A stretch of DNA of 64,000 bases from Bin80 sp965207565 (GTDB lineage Bacteria > Bacteroidota > Rhodothermia > Rhodothermales > Bin80), in assembly GCA_965207565.1 (NCBI GenBank), contig CBDBMQ010000006.1, positions 61,668 through 125,667 on the forward strand. The letters are read 5' to 3'. Numbering within the stretch: position 1 is the first letter of the stretch; every line of letters begins with the position of its first letter. The notes under the pieces are model-generated. The model was given only the letters and a program-made list of their open reading frames with translations, was not told the origin of the DNA and made no database searches. This document shows positions 38,429 to 48,070 of this stretch, in pieces. Position numbers and translations under genes: made by a program.

Positions 38429-39360
38429 TAACCAGTAGTCTTGCGGGAAGCAAACCAGTCTGCCGTCTGCTGAAGCCCCTTATTAAGGCTGACTCCCGGC
38501 TTCCAGGAAAGCTTATCGCCGGCCTTTGTACAGTCAAGCACACTACGTCGCTGCTCCCCTGGCTTCTCTGGACCATGTATCGGATCCTGTTTGATACCAA
38601 GAGCTTCCTGAAGCTTATGGTGAAGCATGACCACGTCTGTTTCAATGCCGGTACCAATATTGAATGAAGTTGGGGACTCCCTAAAATTAAGTGCTGCAAG
38701 GTTTGCACGAGCTACGTCATCAACGTAGACGTAATCCCGTGTCTGAAGTCCATCCCCATGAATGATGGTCGGCTGATGTGCCAGCAGTCTCTCTGCAAAA
38801 ATTGCAATGACTCCTGCCTCTCCATGTGAATTCTGGCGCGGGCCGTACACGTTCCCATATCTTAATGCAACGTACGGGATTCCATATTCATGATAATAGA
38901 AATGCAGCAACTTCTCGCAAGTCAATTTACTGATCCCATAGGGGGAAAGTGGTTGCTGTTGATGTGTCTCGCTCTGTGGCCCTGCTTCCGGTTCACCATA
39001 AATTGCGCCTCCAGTTGACGCGAACACCACTTTGCGCAGACCACTTTTTTTTCCCGCCTCCATGAGATTGATCAGTCCAAGAATATTGATCTGGACATCA
39101 AAAGCCGGGTCCGAAACGCTGCGACGCACATCCATCTGTGCAGCATGGTGAACCAGAGCAGTATATTGATTTTCCTGTACCAGTGTGGATGCATCGGTTG
39201 ACCGGATATCCATTACATGGAGCTTTGCGGAAGGTGGCACATTCTCCCGAAAACCACTAGACAGATCATCCAACACTTCGACAGTATACCCTTGGTCAAT
39301 CAGCAGATCGGCAACATGTGAGCCAATAAATCCTGCACCACCTGTGACAAGAACTTTCAT
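38428..39360 (-). CDS. NAD-dependent epimerase/dehydratase, UDP-glucose 4-epimerase-like
   Basis: This 310-residue extended short-chain dehydrogenase has the NAD-binding GGAGFIGS (7-14) and D31/D32 at the end of strand 2. Catalytic S115 (or T116) and Y141-x3-K145 (YGISK) are present, as is the nucleotide-sugar motif NVYGPRQNS. It probably interconverts UDP-hexoses for cell-surface glycans. The exact sugar is unknown. It is the first gene of the scpAB-rluB-guaB run. Confidence 0.92.
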   Translation of the reverse strand: MKVLVTGGAGFIGSHVADLLIDQGYTVEVLDDLSSGFRENVPPSAKLHVMDIRSTDASTLVQENQYTALVHHAAQMDVRRSVSDPAFDVQINILGLINLMEAGKKSGLRKVVFASTGGAIYGEPEAGPQSETHQQQPLSPYGISKLTCEKLLHFYYHEYGIPYVALRYGNVYGPRQNSHGEAGVIAIFAERLLAHQPTIIHGDGLQTRDYVYVDDVARANLAALNFRESPTSFNIGTGIETDVVMLHHKLQEALGIKQDPIHGPEKPGEQRRSVLDCTKAGDKLSWKPGVSLNKGLQQTADWFASRKTTG

Positions 39361-39403
39361 ATGAGGGACGGTTGGAACCGACTTGCGCTGCCTTGCTGTT
39401 TAA

Positions 39404-39467
39404 GTTGACAGATTTTTATAGTTATCCTATCTCCAAAGTTAGCGATTTGTCAACGATTTGCGTTGAC
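39404..39467 (+). promoter_or_regulatory. Sigma-70-like promoter with TTGAC/GTCAA repeats
   Basis: TTGACA (39405-39410) and TATCTC (39428-39433) are 17 bp apart. The -35 box is part of GTTGACA, which recurs inverted as TGTCAAC (39448-39454) and again as GTTGAC (39462-39467). The last two form GTCAAC-n7-GTTGAC. This could be an operator for the downstream GWxTD-like gene. Confidence 0.35.
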
Positions 39468-39581
39468 CTCTACATGTGCAAGTTACGCGTTGGAATCGGA
39501 TACCAACTATGGCTCGGGACGAATATGCTACTCACTCACTACGAGCATCGTCATTTTGAAAACTGGAATTGCATTCTCCAA

Positions 39582-41309
39582 GTGAGATGTAGTATTTCTT
39601 TCGGGATCTGTATAGCTCTATGCACGATCTTCTACGTAACTGCGAAAGCACAGACACCATCGGAGCTTCGTCAAATTTTTGATGGCCAGAATATTTTACG
39701 CTATGAAGAAGCAGCTTCCATGTACCTTGATCTGCTTCAGCAGGCTTCAACGCCACCACTGTCGGAGGAGCTGCAACAGCATTTGCAATTGCTGAAACTG
39801 ATTACTCCCTCGACCGATCCCGTACGTTCATCCCTGGATGTGCTTCAGGAAGAGACTGGAGGGCCTGCTGATGTTACTACCCTCGTACATTGGTGGAACC
39901 AGCAAGACCCCATTCCAGCCACCTTTGTGAATGAGCGTATCGTTGAACACCTATCTCGCATCTATTATGCACTCCATCACTACAGCCATACTCGCAGTGA
40001 ATTCGGAGTAGACGACCGTGGTGAGATCCTGATACGATTGGGATGGCCGGATACGCAAACCGAGGTCAAGCTCAAAAATACAGGCCTTTACCTGCGCCCG
40101 ATTGAATACACGCTGCCTCGGAACGAATTTTGGGTCTATCGGCGAATCCATCAAGATGCGCACTACTTTTTCATTTATCAATCCAAGCGTCATGGATATA
40201 AAACAGGGACCGTCGAGAACCTGATCCCAAATAAATTTCGTACCCGGCAGGAAGATGCCCCGATCCTCCTCAGGTGGCTTGACGAAATCTATCAGCAGCT
40301 TTCCGTCGAACATGAGCATTACGGCCCTCTGTTTGACATGGTCAGCAATTATATTTCGATTGCATCCTCTGATGAGACCCGCCCTTTCTATTTTACTAAG
40401 CAGCTACTACGGGACGCACGAATCCTGGACAACTTTCATCAGAAATCCCGAAATGAGCATGTCCCGATATCAGATACAGAGGTCGCCCGATCGCCTGTTT
40501 CCCTGCGTCCCGAAGTACGGTGGGCTCGCTTTATGGAGCCGGAAGGAACCACACGTCTGCATATTTCATGGGCAGTCGATCCGCAATCACTGCAGCCAAG
40601 TCGCAGAGTCATACGAAACTTTCGCAGAAGTGGCGCCCAGTCAACAGAAGATTTTCTGTTGACTGCATATCTCATCACGCGAGATGAACTCTTTGCCCCC
40701 TCTAATCTGAGACTTCGACAGTATCATTTGAAAGAGGGAGTAAACTCATCCTTCGCTCCACGTACATGGGTCACCAGAGGACTGAGTGGAAGCATCAACG
40801 TTGCGCTGCAATGGGAGTATGCCTGGACTCATCTCGACAGTTTGAACAATCTTTTGCCCTCTGCAAAGCTTGGTTTCAGCGTGCAGACACTTGATTCCAT
40901 TCATGCGCTGAACGCTGGAGGTCAGTCCCTCGAAATGAGCGACATCCTCTTGACAGAGCTTGACGAGGACGGTCTGCCCGATAGGAGTGCGCCAGTCACG
41001 GCACCACACTGGGACTCAGGAAATCCGCTCGGGATCTACTTTGAGATCTACTTCCTGCGCTTCAATGACCAGGAACAAACCAGCTATAGAGTTGCCTACG
41101 AAATCCAGAATGTAGATGGCACCAGAGAGCCAAAAATCTCTACCTCAACCGTATATAACTCAGAGTCTACTACGGTAAAGGAACACATCGTGCTGGATCT
41201 CTCCGCTTGGCAAGAGCCTCACCCAGTTGCCATCACAGTCAAAGTCACCGATGATACCTCAGGGGCTACTGTAGAGCGTTCCACGATTTTGCGGCTAAAC
41301 ACGCGATAA
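39582..41309 (+). CDS. GWxTD-domain-like secreted protein
   Basis: The N-terminus after GTG 39582 is a good signal peptide (ending VTAKAQ), so I prefer it to in-frame ATG 39525 or the far upstream start at 39372. The middle carries the GWxTD-like block (IVEHLSRI, DDRGEILIRLGWPD), known from Bacteroidota, Rhodothermota and related lineages. The C-terminal half is beta-rich (DILLTELDEDGLPDRS, VAYEIQNVDG). About 575 residues with this start. The function of the family is unknown. Its promoter region is shared with the divergent epimerase operon. Confidence 0.65.
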   Translation: MRCSISFGICIALCTIFYVTAKAQTPSELRQIFDGQNILRYEEAASMYLDLLQQASTPPLSEELQQHLQLLKLITPSTDPVRSSLDVLQEETGGPADVTTLVHWWNQQDPIPATFVNERIVEHLSRIYYALHHYSHTRSEFGVDDRGEILIRLGWPDTQTEVKLKNTGLYLRPIEYTLPRNEFWVYRRIHQDAHYFFIYQSKRHGYKTGTVENLIPNKFRTRQEDAPILLRWLDEIYQQLSVEHEHYGPLFDMVSNYISIASSDETRPFYFTKQLLRDARILDNFHQKSRNEHVPISDTEVARSPVSLRPEVRWARFMEPEGTTRLHISWAVDPQSLQPSRRVIRNFRRSGAQSTEDFLLTAYLITRDELFAPSNLRLRQYHLKEGVNSSFAPRTWVTRGLSGSINVALQWEYAWTHLDSLNNLLPSAKLGFSVQTLDSIHALNAGGQSLEMSDILLTELDEDGLPDRSAPVTAPHWDSGNPLGIYFEIYFLRFNDQEQTSYRVAYEIQNVDGTREPKISTSTVYNSESTTVKEHIVLDLSAWQEPHPVAITVKVTDDTSGATVERSTILRLNTR

Positions 41310-41876
41310 TGGAATGGTGCCTCGTACTACCATGGATTGACTTGTAACCAGATCTCCAGGCCCAATGGTCTCATATGAGACCATCCGTGTAGGGAAAAGG
41401 CATAAACCAACAAGCCCCATAGCCACTGATTGACTACGGGACCTATCGGGTTCTTTCCAACTAACCCCTCCGTCGATATAATATTGGATCGGTCGATAAC
41501 GCCGACCCGTTCATGCGGATAGGGCAACACCCAACTCATTGGACAACGTTCTCGGTAGAATGTTCCAAAATTTGAAAACTTCAGAGTAGCTATTCTTTTT
41601 GTGCAGCGACTTAAACCTCTATCCACGGTAGAACCATTTTTTATTTTCTGTCGACCGCCAACTACACAATCTCTTAGTCCGTTATGGACTTCTCAAGCAC
41701 TCTAAATCAAACATGCCCTCTGTCCTCCCACATCCGACAGGCTAATTGTGAATCGGATGCGGTACAAATGTGTGGCTCAGTGTATCTAAATTGATGAACC
41801 TTATAACCGATACTGAACGTCAAAGCATTCATCACTAAAATTCAATGCAGTTAACGCTATACGAGGGAATAAAGCC
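41310..41876. other. Intergenic stretch with a 20-bp perfect palindrome
   Basis: No gene is supported; a minus-strand frame at 41327-41626 resembles nothing known. The stretch holds the perfect palindrome ATGGTCTCATATGAGACCAT (41365-41384), 56 bp after the GWxTD-like gene. It could be an operator or an 8-bp hairpin with an ATAT loop. Confidence 0.5.
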
Positions 41877-42164
41877 ATGGCAGTCCAAGAATCCGAAAAG
41901 TGAGTAAAAGCAAGGTGGAACTTCTCGCTACGCTTCAAGACTTGGAAGCCCCCGAGGAAATGTGGGCCGAAATATGTCGCATGATAGCGGTTTTTTTTGC
42001 TGAGCGAGCAACCGATATGGCCAACAAGGTCGCGAAGGAAAAAGGATGGACTGATGAGAATTTTCATCGAATGACCCATACGCGTATGCGGACACGATAT
42101 CGATTTTCCCCGCGTGATGGTGATAACTCCAGGAGAATTCAAAGCCTTACTTACAAAAACGTGA
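41877..42164 (+). pseudogene. Broken small gene of unknown function
   Basis: Starting at ATG 41877 (MAVQESEK), a one-base gap in the A4 run 41896-41899 leads into SKSKVELLATLQDLEAPEEM and an alpha-helical stretch (MIAVFFAERATDMANKVAKE). A second break near 42098-42105 leads into a plausible end (VMVITPGEFKALLTKT, stop 42162-42164). Repaired, it would encode about 95 residues. I do not recognise it. It may be a real small gene with two sequence errors, or a decaying one. Confidence 0.35.
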
Positions 42165-42322
42165 CAATCCGAATAACACCACTATATGACCTGATGGTAC
42201 GGCATTTTCATAGACGCATCCAGCAGGTTCTGCTTCTCATTAGTCGAAGTGTGAATGTCTTGCAAAACCCGGCAGTTGCCATGCATTTCTATAGGATGGC
42301 ACACTCCAGATGCACACATGAT

Positions 42323-43555
42323 TCACTGATCCGAGGGCATCAGTAACACCCGGGAAAAGGCATCGGGAGATAAAAAGTCCCCCGCAAACGTTTGGATTTC
42401 CTCAGCGGTTACAGCCTCCAGTTCTTCAATCGTTTCATCAATCGAAATGACCCTCCCAAAATATAACTCCTGCTTTCCAAGACGTGTCATCCGATTGGAC
42501 ATGCTCTCCAGCCCAAGTGCAATCCCCCCACGGGCCTGCCCTTTTGCCCGTGTCAGGATCTGGTTACTGACTGGCTTTTGAGCCAAACGGTCAAATTCTC
42601 TGAAGATCAAACGGAGCGCATGATTGATTTTCGACGGATCCAATCCCAGATAAACACCGAAGTCACCACAATCGGAATATGCATTCAGAAATGAATAAAT
42701 ATTGTAACAGAACCCGTAACGCTCCCTGATTCTCTGGTTCAGTCGACTGGAGCTCCCCCCTCCCAAGATAATGTTGAGCAACTCTAATACCGCTCTGTGT
42801 TTGGAATGCACAGAGATCCCGGACCTCCCCAAGATCAGATGCCCCTGCTGAATTGGCCGTGTTAAGGATAGTTCTCTTGCCTGATACGGAGAAGGAGCGG
42901 ATTCCTTTTTGGATTTGGATCCGGCAGATCGGAGGTCCTTGAATGCTTTCTCAACACTCTTGACCAGAGTTCCGTGACGGAGGTTTCCGGAGGCAGCGAT
43001 GACAATTTGATCAGGAATATATTGCCTGGTGACGTAATCGAAAAGATCCTCGCGCTTCAGACCCGAGACCGTTTCGGGATAACCAATAATTGGGCGACCG
43101 ATCGCCTGCGATGGGTAAATAACAGATTCAAAACGATCCGTGATATATTCTTCTGGAGCATCATCATACATTTTTATTTCCTCAAGTACCACAGACTTCT
43201 CCTTCTCAATCTCCCGTTCCGGGAATACCGGTGAAGCAACCAGATCACATACAGAGTCTACCCCACGAGCGAGATAGGAATCCAGAGCACGTGCAAAATA
43301 GCACGTATGCTCTTTCGACGTGAATGCATTCAGATATCCTCCAACCGACTCCATTCGGCTGGCGATCTGATGCATCCTGCGCTTGGTCGTGCCTTTGAAG
43401 ACCGCGTGTTCAACAAAGTGGCTGATGCCTTCCTTAAACTCTGGGTCATTCCGACTTCCAGAGTCAACCCATACCCCTACCGCGATAGATCTGACTGAAG
43501 AAACAGATTCGCTGAGGATACGGATACCACTGGGAAGCGTCGTCTTGGTGATCAC
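42323..43555 (-). CDS. M16-family zinc metalloprotease
   Basis: The inverted zinc motif HFVEH (46-50) and a downstream Glu (E126/E127 in LEEIKMY), about 76 residues later, match the HxxEH-x(74-76)-E signature. The C-terminal half is the second, inactive-like M16 lobe. I place the start at GTG 43555, since GTGGAGGGA stands just upstream and the longer frame would overlap pnp. The gene follows pnp by 16 bp, an arrangement common in many bacteria. It likely degrades peptides in the cytoplasm or periplasm; the target is unknown. Confidence 0.9.
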   Translation of the reverse strand: MITKTTLPSGIRILSESVSSVRSIAVGVWVDSGSRNDPEFKEGISHFVEHAVFKGTTKRRMHQIASRMESVGGYLNAFTSKEHTCYFARALDSYLARGVDSVCDLVASPVFPEREIEKEKSVVLEEIKMYDDAPEEYITDRFESVIYPSQAIGRPIIGYPETVSGLKREDLFDYVTRQYIPDQIVIAASGNLRHGTLVKSVEKAFKDLRSAGSKSKKESAPSPYQARELSLTRPIQQGHLILGRSGISVHSKHRAVLELLNIILGGGSSSRLNQRIRERYGFCYNIYSFLNAYSDCGDFGVYLGLDPSKINHALRLIFREFDRLAQKPVSNQILTRAKGQARGGIALGLESMSNRMTRLGKQELYFGRVISIDETIEELEAVTAEEIQTFAGDFLSPDAFSRVLLMPSDQ

Positions 43556-43571
43556 GACTTTTTCCCTCCAC

Positions 43572-45812
43572 TTAAGATCTCCGTGGTCCCCGGTGCCGAT
43601 TTCCTCCGCCACGATTCCCACCACCGCGTCGGTCAGGTTTGCCTCCACGAGGCGGACGATCCGCTCGCTTAATGTGGGCAGGTCGTGGAAGCGTTACCTT
43701 ATGGCTCAGGCGAAGGCGCCCCCGGTCACGAACCTCCATGAGTCTCACCTTGAGCTTGTCGCCAACCTGAACTGCATCCCGTGGGTGGTCAATCCAATCC
43801 CAAGACAATTCACTCTTATGCACCAGCCCTTCTTTTCCAGGGAGTATCTCTACAATCGCACCCACATCAAGAATACTGCGAACGGTGCCTTCGTATTCCT
43901 CGCCCACTTCCGGGGCAACGACTAGGGACTGGATGATTTCAATCGCCTCGTTGACCGAGTTTTCATCCGAGCCTGCAATTGTCACATAGCCTAGATTGTC
44001 TTTCTCTTCAACTTCAATCACCACTCCGGTATCGGCCTGGATTCCTCGCACAATTTTTCCACCTGGGCCAATCACAGCACCGATCAATTCACTGTCAATC
44101 GTAATCTGTGTCAGCCTGGGAGCATATGGAGACATATTTTCGCGTGACTCGGCAAGCGTTTCATCCATGATCTCAAGGATGTGCAGTCTAGCCTCACGAG
44201 CCTGGAGCAATGCCTGCAACATAAGATCTCTTGAAAGACCACTGATCTTAATGTCCATCTGACATGCCGTGATTCCATCACGTGTACCCGTGACCTTAAA
44301 ATCCATATCTCCCAGGTGATCTTCGGTGCCGAGAATGTCGGTGAGAACCACATGGCGGGTTTCATCCGCGATCATGCCCATTGCAACTCCTGCAACGGCT
44401 TTGCGGACAGGGACCCCCGCATCCATGAGCGCAAGGCTTCCTGAACATACACTGGCCATGGAAGAGGATCCATTGGACTCGAGTACATCTGCATTGACCC
44501 GAATGGTATATGGAAACTCGTCCTGATCCAGAATCATACCTTGCAAGGCACGCTCAGCAAGGTAACCATGTCCGATTTCCCGCCTACTTGCACCACGTAG
44601 AAACTTGGCCTCTCCCGTCGAAAATGGAGGGAATTCGTAGTGAAGGAAGAAATGCTTGTCTTCCTGGTCGAAGACTTGATCAACCGCCTGTTGATCACGG
44701 GTAGTTCCAAGAGTGACCGATGCCATCACCTGGGTTTCGCCTCTTGTGAAGATGGACGACCCATGTACTCGGGGCAGATAGCCCACTTCACTCCAGATCG
44801 GACGCACCGTTTCAGGATCGCGCCCATCAATTCGTCTCCGATCAGCCATCACCATTTCCCGCATCACATCACGAGAAACAATTCCTGCGGCGGAACGGAT
44901 CTGTGCGGCGATCTCGCTGGCTTCTTCCTCGGGGAACTTCGCCGAGATCGTTTCAACCGCTTCATCTGTTAAATCGGAGAGGCCTCCGTAAAATCCTTTC
45001 TTATCGTAAGGAGCCCGTATATGTGCTTCTAATTTGCCCTGAATTAATTCGCGCACACGGCTGACCATCTCAGGGCCTGGCAAATCCACTTCGTACTCCA
45101 TCGGTTCAATCGGAGCGTGCATGGCTTCGAATTCAGCGCGCAGGTCCAGTTGTGCCTGACAGAGCTTCTTGATTACCTCATGTGCGATTGCGAGCGCCTC
45201 TACCACATCTTCTTCCGAACACTCCTCCATCTCACCCTCAACCATCATAATCGCGTCCAGTTTGCCTGCCACGACAAGATTTAAATTACTTGATTGCAAT
45301 TCGTCCTTCGTGGGATTCACGACAAAGTCGCCGTCAACACGACCAACGCGAACCTCTGTGATGGGGCCATCAAAAGGAGCTCCCGACAACAAAAGTGCAG
45401 CCGAGGCTCCGATTCCGAAAAGCATATCTCCATCATTCTCGCCGTCTGCCGAGATGACCGATCCAATCAACTGGACCTCATTTCGATAGCCGTCTGGGAA
45501 AAGTGGGCGAACTGCCCGATCCACCAGACGGGAGGTGAGGATTTCCTTGTCATTCAGCCGTCCCTCGCGCTTAATAAATCCGCCTGGAATTTTTCCTCCA
45601 GAAGAAAATTTTTCGCGATAATCCACGGTAAGTGGAAAGAAGCTCTGTCCAGGTCGGACATTTGTTGAGGCGACAGCTGTCGCCATCACCATCGTATCTC
45701 CTGTGCGTATGACGACCGCACCGCCTGCCTGTTTGGCAAGTCGGCCGGTTTCCATTGATATTACTTTTCCTGGCGCATACTCTACCTGCGCCGTTACTGC
45801 TTTAGGGGTCAT
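43572..45812 (-). CDS. pnp: Polyribonucleotide nucleotidyltransferase (PNPase)
   Basis: This 746-residue phosphorolytic 3'-5' exoribonuclease has two RNase PH domains (about 10-145 and 325-460), an all-alpha linker, a KH domain (about 555-615, IGAVIGPGGKIVRGIQ) and an S1 domain (about 620-695, GTVRSILDVGAIVEI). The tail is unusually Arg/Gly-rich (RRGGGNRGGGNRHRGPRRS), a feature that may add RNA binding. It follows rpsO with a small hairpin in between. Confidence 0.97.
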   Translation of the reverse strand: MTPKAVTAQVEYAPGKVISMETGRLAKQAGGAVVIRTGDTMVMATAVASTNVRPGQSFFPLTVDYREKFSSGGKIPGGFIKREGRLNDKEILTSRLVDRAVRPLFPDGYRNEVQLIGSVISADGENDGDMLFGIGASAALLLSGAPFDGPITEVRVGRVDGDFVVNPTKDELQSSNLNLVVAGKLDAIMMVEGEMEECSEEDVVEALAIAHEVIKKLCQAQLDLRAEFEAMHAPIEPMEYEVDLPGPEMVSRVRELIQGKLEAHIRAPYDKKGFYGGLSDLTDEAVETISAKFPEEEASEIAAQIRSAAGIVSRDVMREMVMADRRRIDGRDPETVRPIWSEVGYLPRVHGSSIFTRGETQVMASVTLGTTRDQQAVDQVFDQEDKHFFLHYEFPPFSTGEAKFLRGASRREIGHGYLAERALQGMILDQDEFPYTIRVNADVLESNGSSSMASVCSGSLALMDAGVPVRKAVAGVAMGMIADETRHVVLTDILGTEDHLGDMDFKVTGTRDGITACQMDIKISGLSRDLMLQALLQAREARLHILEIMDETLAESRENMSPYAPRLTQITIDSELIGAVIGPGGKIVRGIQADTGVVIEVEEKDNLGYVTIAGSDENSVNEAIEIIQSLVVAPEVGEEYEGTVRSILDVGAIVEILPGKEGLVHKSELSWDWIDHPRDAVQVGDKLKVRLMEVRDRGRLRLSHKVTLPRPAHIKRADRPPRGGKPDRRGGGNRGGGNRHRGPRRS

Positions 45813-45840
45813 TTAACCTCAATAATTAATAATAAAGCGT

Positions 45841-45864
45841 TCCGAACATCTGATTTCGTTCGGA
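45841..45864 (-). promoter_or_regulatory. Hairpin between rpsO and pnp
   Basis: TCCGAAC / GTTCGGA form a 7-bp stem with a 10-nt loop in the 64-bp rpsO-pnp gap, followed on the minus strand by an AT-rich segment. In E. coli the same gap holds the RNase III/PNPase autoregulation site; a similar role here is only an analogy. Confidence 0.35.
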
Positions 45865-45876
45865 GATTATACTGAC

Positions 45877-46143
45877 CTACTTGCGTAAGCCCAACGCTTT
45901 GGTGATATTCCGATAGCGCTCAATATCCTTGTCGATCAAGTAATTGAGCATCCTGCGACGCTTTCCCACCAGTTTCAATAGTCCGCGCCTTGTTGCATGA
46001 TCTTTTCTATTATTCCTCAAATGTTGTGTCAGATGGCGTATCCGTTCAGAAAAAATTGCGATCTGCACCTCTGCTCTGCCCGTATCCATGGGGCCACTGC
46101 CATATTTCTCTGCAAAATGCTGTGTCTGTTCCTTCGTTATCAT
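45877..46143 (-). CDS. rpsO: 30S ribosomal protein S15
   Basis: An 88-residue protein of normal length, with GSGPMDTGRAEVQIAIFSERI, LTQHLRNNRKDHATRRGLL and the KRRRMLNYL end that contacts 16S rRNA helix 22. It lies between ribF and pnp in the conserved order. Confidence 0.98.
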   Translation of the reverse strand: MITKEQTQHFAEKYGSGPMDTGRAEVQIAIFSERIRHLTQHLRNNRKDHATRRGLLKLVGKRRRMLNYLIDKDIERYRNITKALGLRK

Positions 46144-46240
46144 TTTGTGTAGTCAATTAGCCTTTATTGGATCACATCCTCGCCAAATGCCCGCGTGTAA
46201 GGCTGGTCACGGTTAAAATAAATCGGCTGACCAGAATGAA

Positions 46241-47197
46241 TCAACCCGGTGTTACCCCATGCCAATCAGACTGTTCCAAAACCTTCCTGGAAACCACTTC
46301 GTCCTGTTGCATGGCTGCCTGTAATCCTTCCATCCAAGCAAAATTGCGTTCCTCACGAATTCGCTCAATAAAATGCACGGTGAGCTCTTTCCCATAGATG
46401 AGTCGATCAAAATCAAGCAGGTGCACCTCCAGATGCACCCCTTTACTGTCCTTGATTGCCGGGCGCATTCCGATGCTCATCATTCCCCCCAGGCAGACTC
46501 CTGAAATCTCTACACTTACAACATAAATCCCATGTGAGGGAATAACCTTCTTCGGCTCCTGTAAAATCAGGTTTGCGGTAGGATAACCCAGCTCCCGGCC
46601 ACGGCCATCTCCGCGAACTACTCTGCCTGTCAAAGAATGCGGACGCGCCATGAGCTTTGCCGCAAGGGATACATCCCCATCTTCCTGTAAAATAGAGCGT
46701 ACCTTCCGGGAAGAGACCACCAGATCATTAACCCTATATGGTCTGATCACTCCGACATCAAAATTGTGTTGCCGGCCCAGGGAAGCAAGTAAATCAACAT
46801 CACCCTTTCTCCCCTTCCCAAACCGGTGGTCATGCCCCACAATAATCGTTTGAAGTCCTGTGCGCTTCACAAGCAGTTCCAGGACAAAGTCCTCCGCGCT
46901 CAACTTGGAGAACTTTTCCGTAAACGGCAGCACCACCATCCGGGCTAATCCAAGAGAAGACAAAATTGCGGCACGTTCCTCTATGGTGGTCAGTTTGGGC
47001 AGAGACTGCTGCGATAATACCTCGCGTGGATGGGGATCAAATGTGATCAATGTGCTGAGTCCCCCCGTATCCCTGGCGCGCTGCACAAGATCTGCAATGA
47101 TCATCCTGTGCCCCAAATGCACGCCATCAAAGATCCCTACCGTCAATATGCTGTCTGGCCGACAAGTTAAGCCGTCCAACCCCCTTTCAAAGATCAT
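46241..47197 (-). CDS. ribF: Bifunctional riboflavin kinase / FAD synthetase
   Basis: Makes FMN from riboflavin and then FAD. The N-terminal nucleotidyltransferase domain shows GIFDGVHLGHR (22-32) and VVGHDHRFGKGRKG. The C-terminal flavokinase domain shows GRGRELGYPTANL and HLLDFDRLIYGK. At 318 residues, length is typical. It overlaps truB by 4 bp. Confidence 0.96.
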   Translation of the reverse strand: MIFERGLDGLTCRPDSILTVGIFDGVHLGHRMIIADLVQRARDTGGLSTLITFDPHPREVLSQQSLPKLTTIEERAAILSSLGLARMVVLPFTEKFSKLSAEDFVLELLVKRTGLQTIIVGHDHRFGKGRKGDVDLLASLGRQHNFDVGVIRPYRVNDLVVSSRKVRSILQEDGDVSLAAKLMARPHSLTGRVVRGDGRGRELGYPTANLILQEPKKVIPSHGIYVVSVEISGVCLGGMMSIGMRPAIKDSKGVHLEVHLLDFDRLIYGKELTVHFIERIREERNFAWMEGLQAAMQQDEVVSRKVLEQSDWHGVTPG

Positions 47198-47940
47198 GTG
47201 TTCTCAAGGACTGTGATCAACTGCTCTATGGTGCATGCCCGTTCAACCTGATAACTTCCAACTGCCGTGCGGCGTAATTGTGTTAAGTGGGCCCCCACGC
47301 ATAAATGCTGGCCGACATCATGTACTAATACCCTGATGTAGGTGCCCTTACTGCATCGCACTCGAAAATGAACCTCTGCCCCCTCTACACGGAGCACCTC
47401 AAAACTATGGATGGTTACCGTATTGGGGCTGCGTTCGACCGATTCCCCCCGTCTTGCCTTCTTATACAGCCGTTCTCCGCCCACCTTGACAGCGGAATAC
47501 ATCGGCGGAATCTGTTGAATGATCCCCGTATAGGCAGAACAGGCAGATTCAATTTGTGCGGAACTAAGCGAATCAATCGGTTTGCGCAGCGTCACCTCAG
47601 TAGCTGAATCCATGGATGGGGTAACTTCGCCGAGACGCATTGTGCCGTCATAGACCTTGGGGAGACGCAAAAATTCCCCCTGAGACTTCGTAGCCTTACC
47701 AAACAGCAGGATCAACAACCCCGTTGCCAGCGGATCGAGCGTACCCGTGTGTCCAATTTTGGTCGCTCTTGGAAAGTACCGCTTCAGCCTCCTGATAACA
47801 TCATACGAGGTCCAGCCACCAGGTTTATCGATCAGGAATGCAGCGCCGAGAAAATCTTCCGCAGACCTTGCACGGGCGCAAACAGATACATCCCATACCG
47901 GCACAAATTGATGAGTCTGCTCTATCGTCTCAGTCATCAT
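47194..47940 (-). CDS. truB: tRNA pseudouridine(55) synthase
   Basis: Modifies U55 in the T-loop of tRNAs. Motifs are GGWTSYDVIRRLKR, the catalytic GHTGTLDPLATGLL (Asp in TLD) and RCSKGTYIRVLVHD. ATG 47940 is used, because the longer frame begins with TTG. It sits in the usual order infB-rbfA-truB-ribF. Confidence 0.96.
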   Translation of the reverse strand: MMTETIEQTHQFVPVWDVSVCARARSAEDFLGAAFLIDKPGGWTSYDVIRRLKRYFPRATKIGHTGTLDPLATGLLILLFGKATKSQGEFLRLPKVYDGTMRLGEVTPSMDSATEVTLRKPIDSLSSAQIESACSAYTGIIQQIPPMYSAVKVGGERLYKKARRGESVERSPNTVTIHSFEVLRVEGAEVHFRVRCSKGTYIRVLVHDVGQHLCVGAHLTQLRRTAVGSYQVERACTIEQLITVLENT

Positions 47941-48070
47941 GATACGCAAGGATCCGACTTCATGAATTTACAGCGGGAATCACTCCCATCCGCAAGGTTA
48001 TGTACTCGAATGACTGCATCGCCAATTGCCGGCACCCCAGATGTGTTGATCTTTGAACCCGGAAAAACGC

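Noticed and set aside
41327..41626. 99-codon minus-strand frame
   Set aside because: No recognisable domain, no ribosome-binding site and unusual composition; probably chance.
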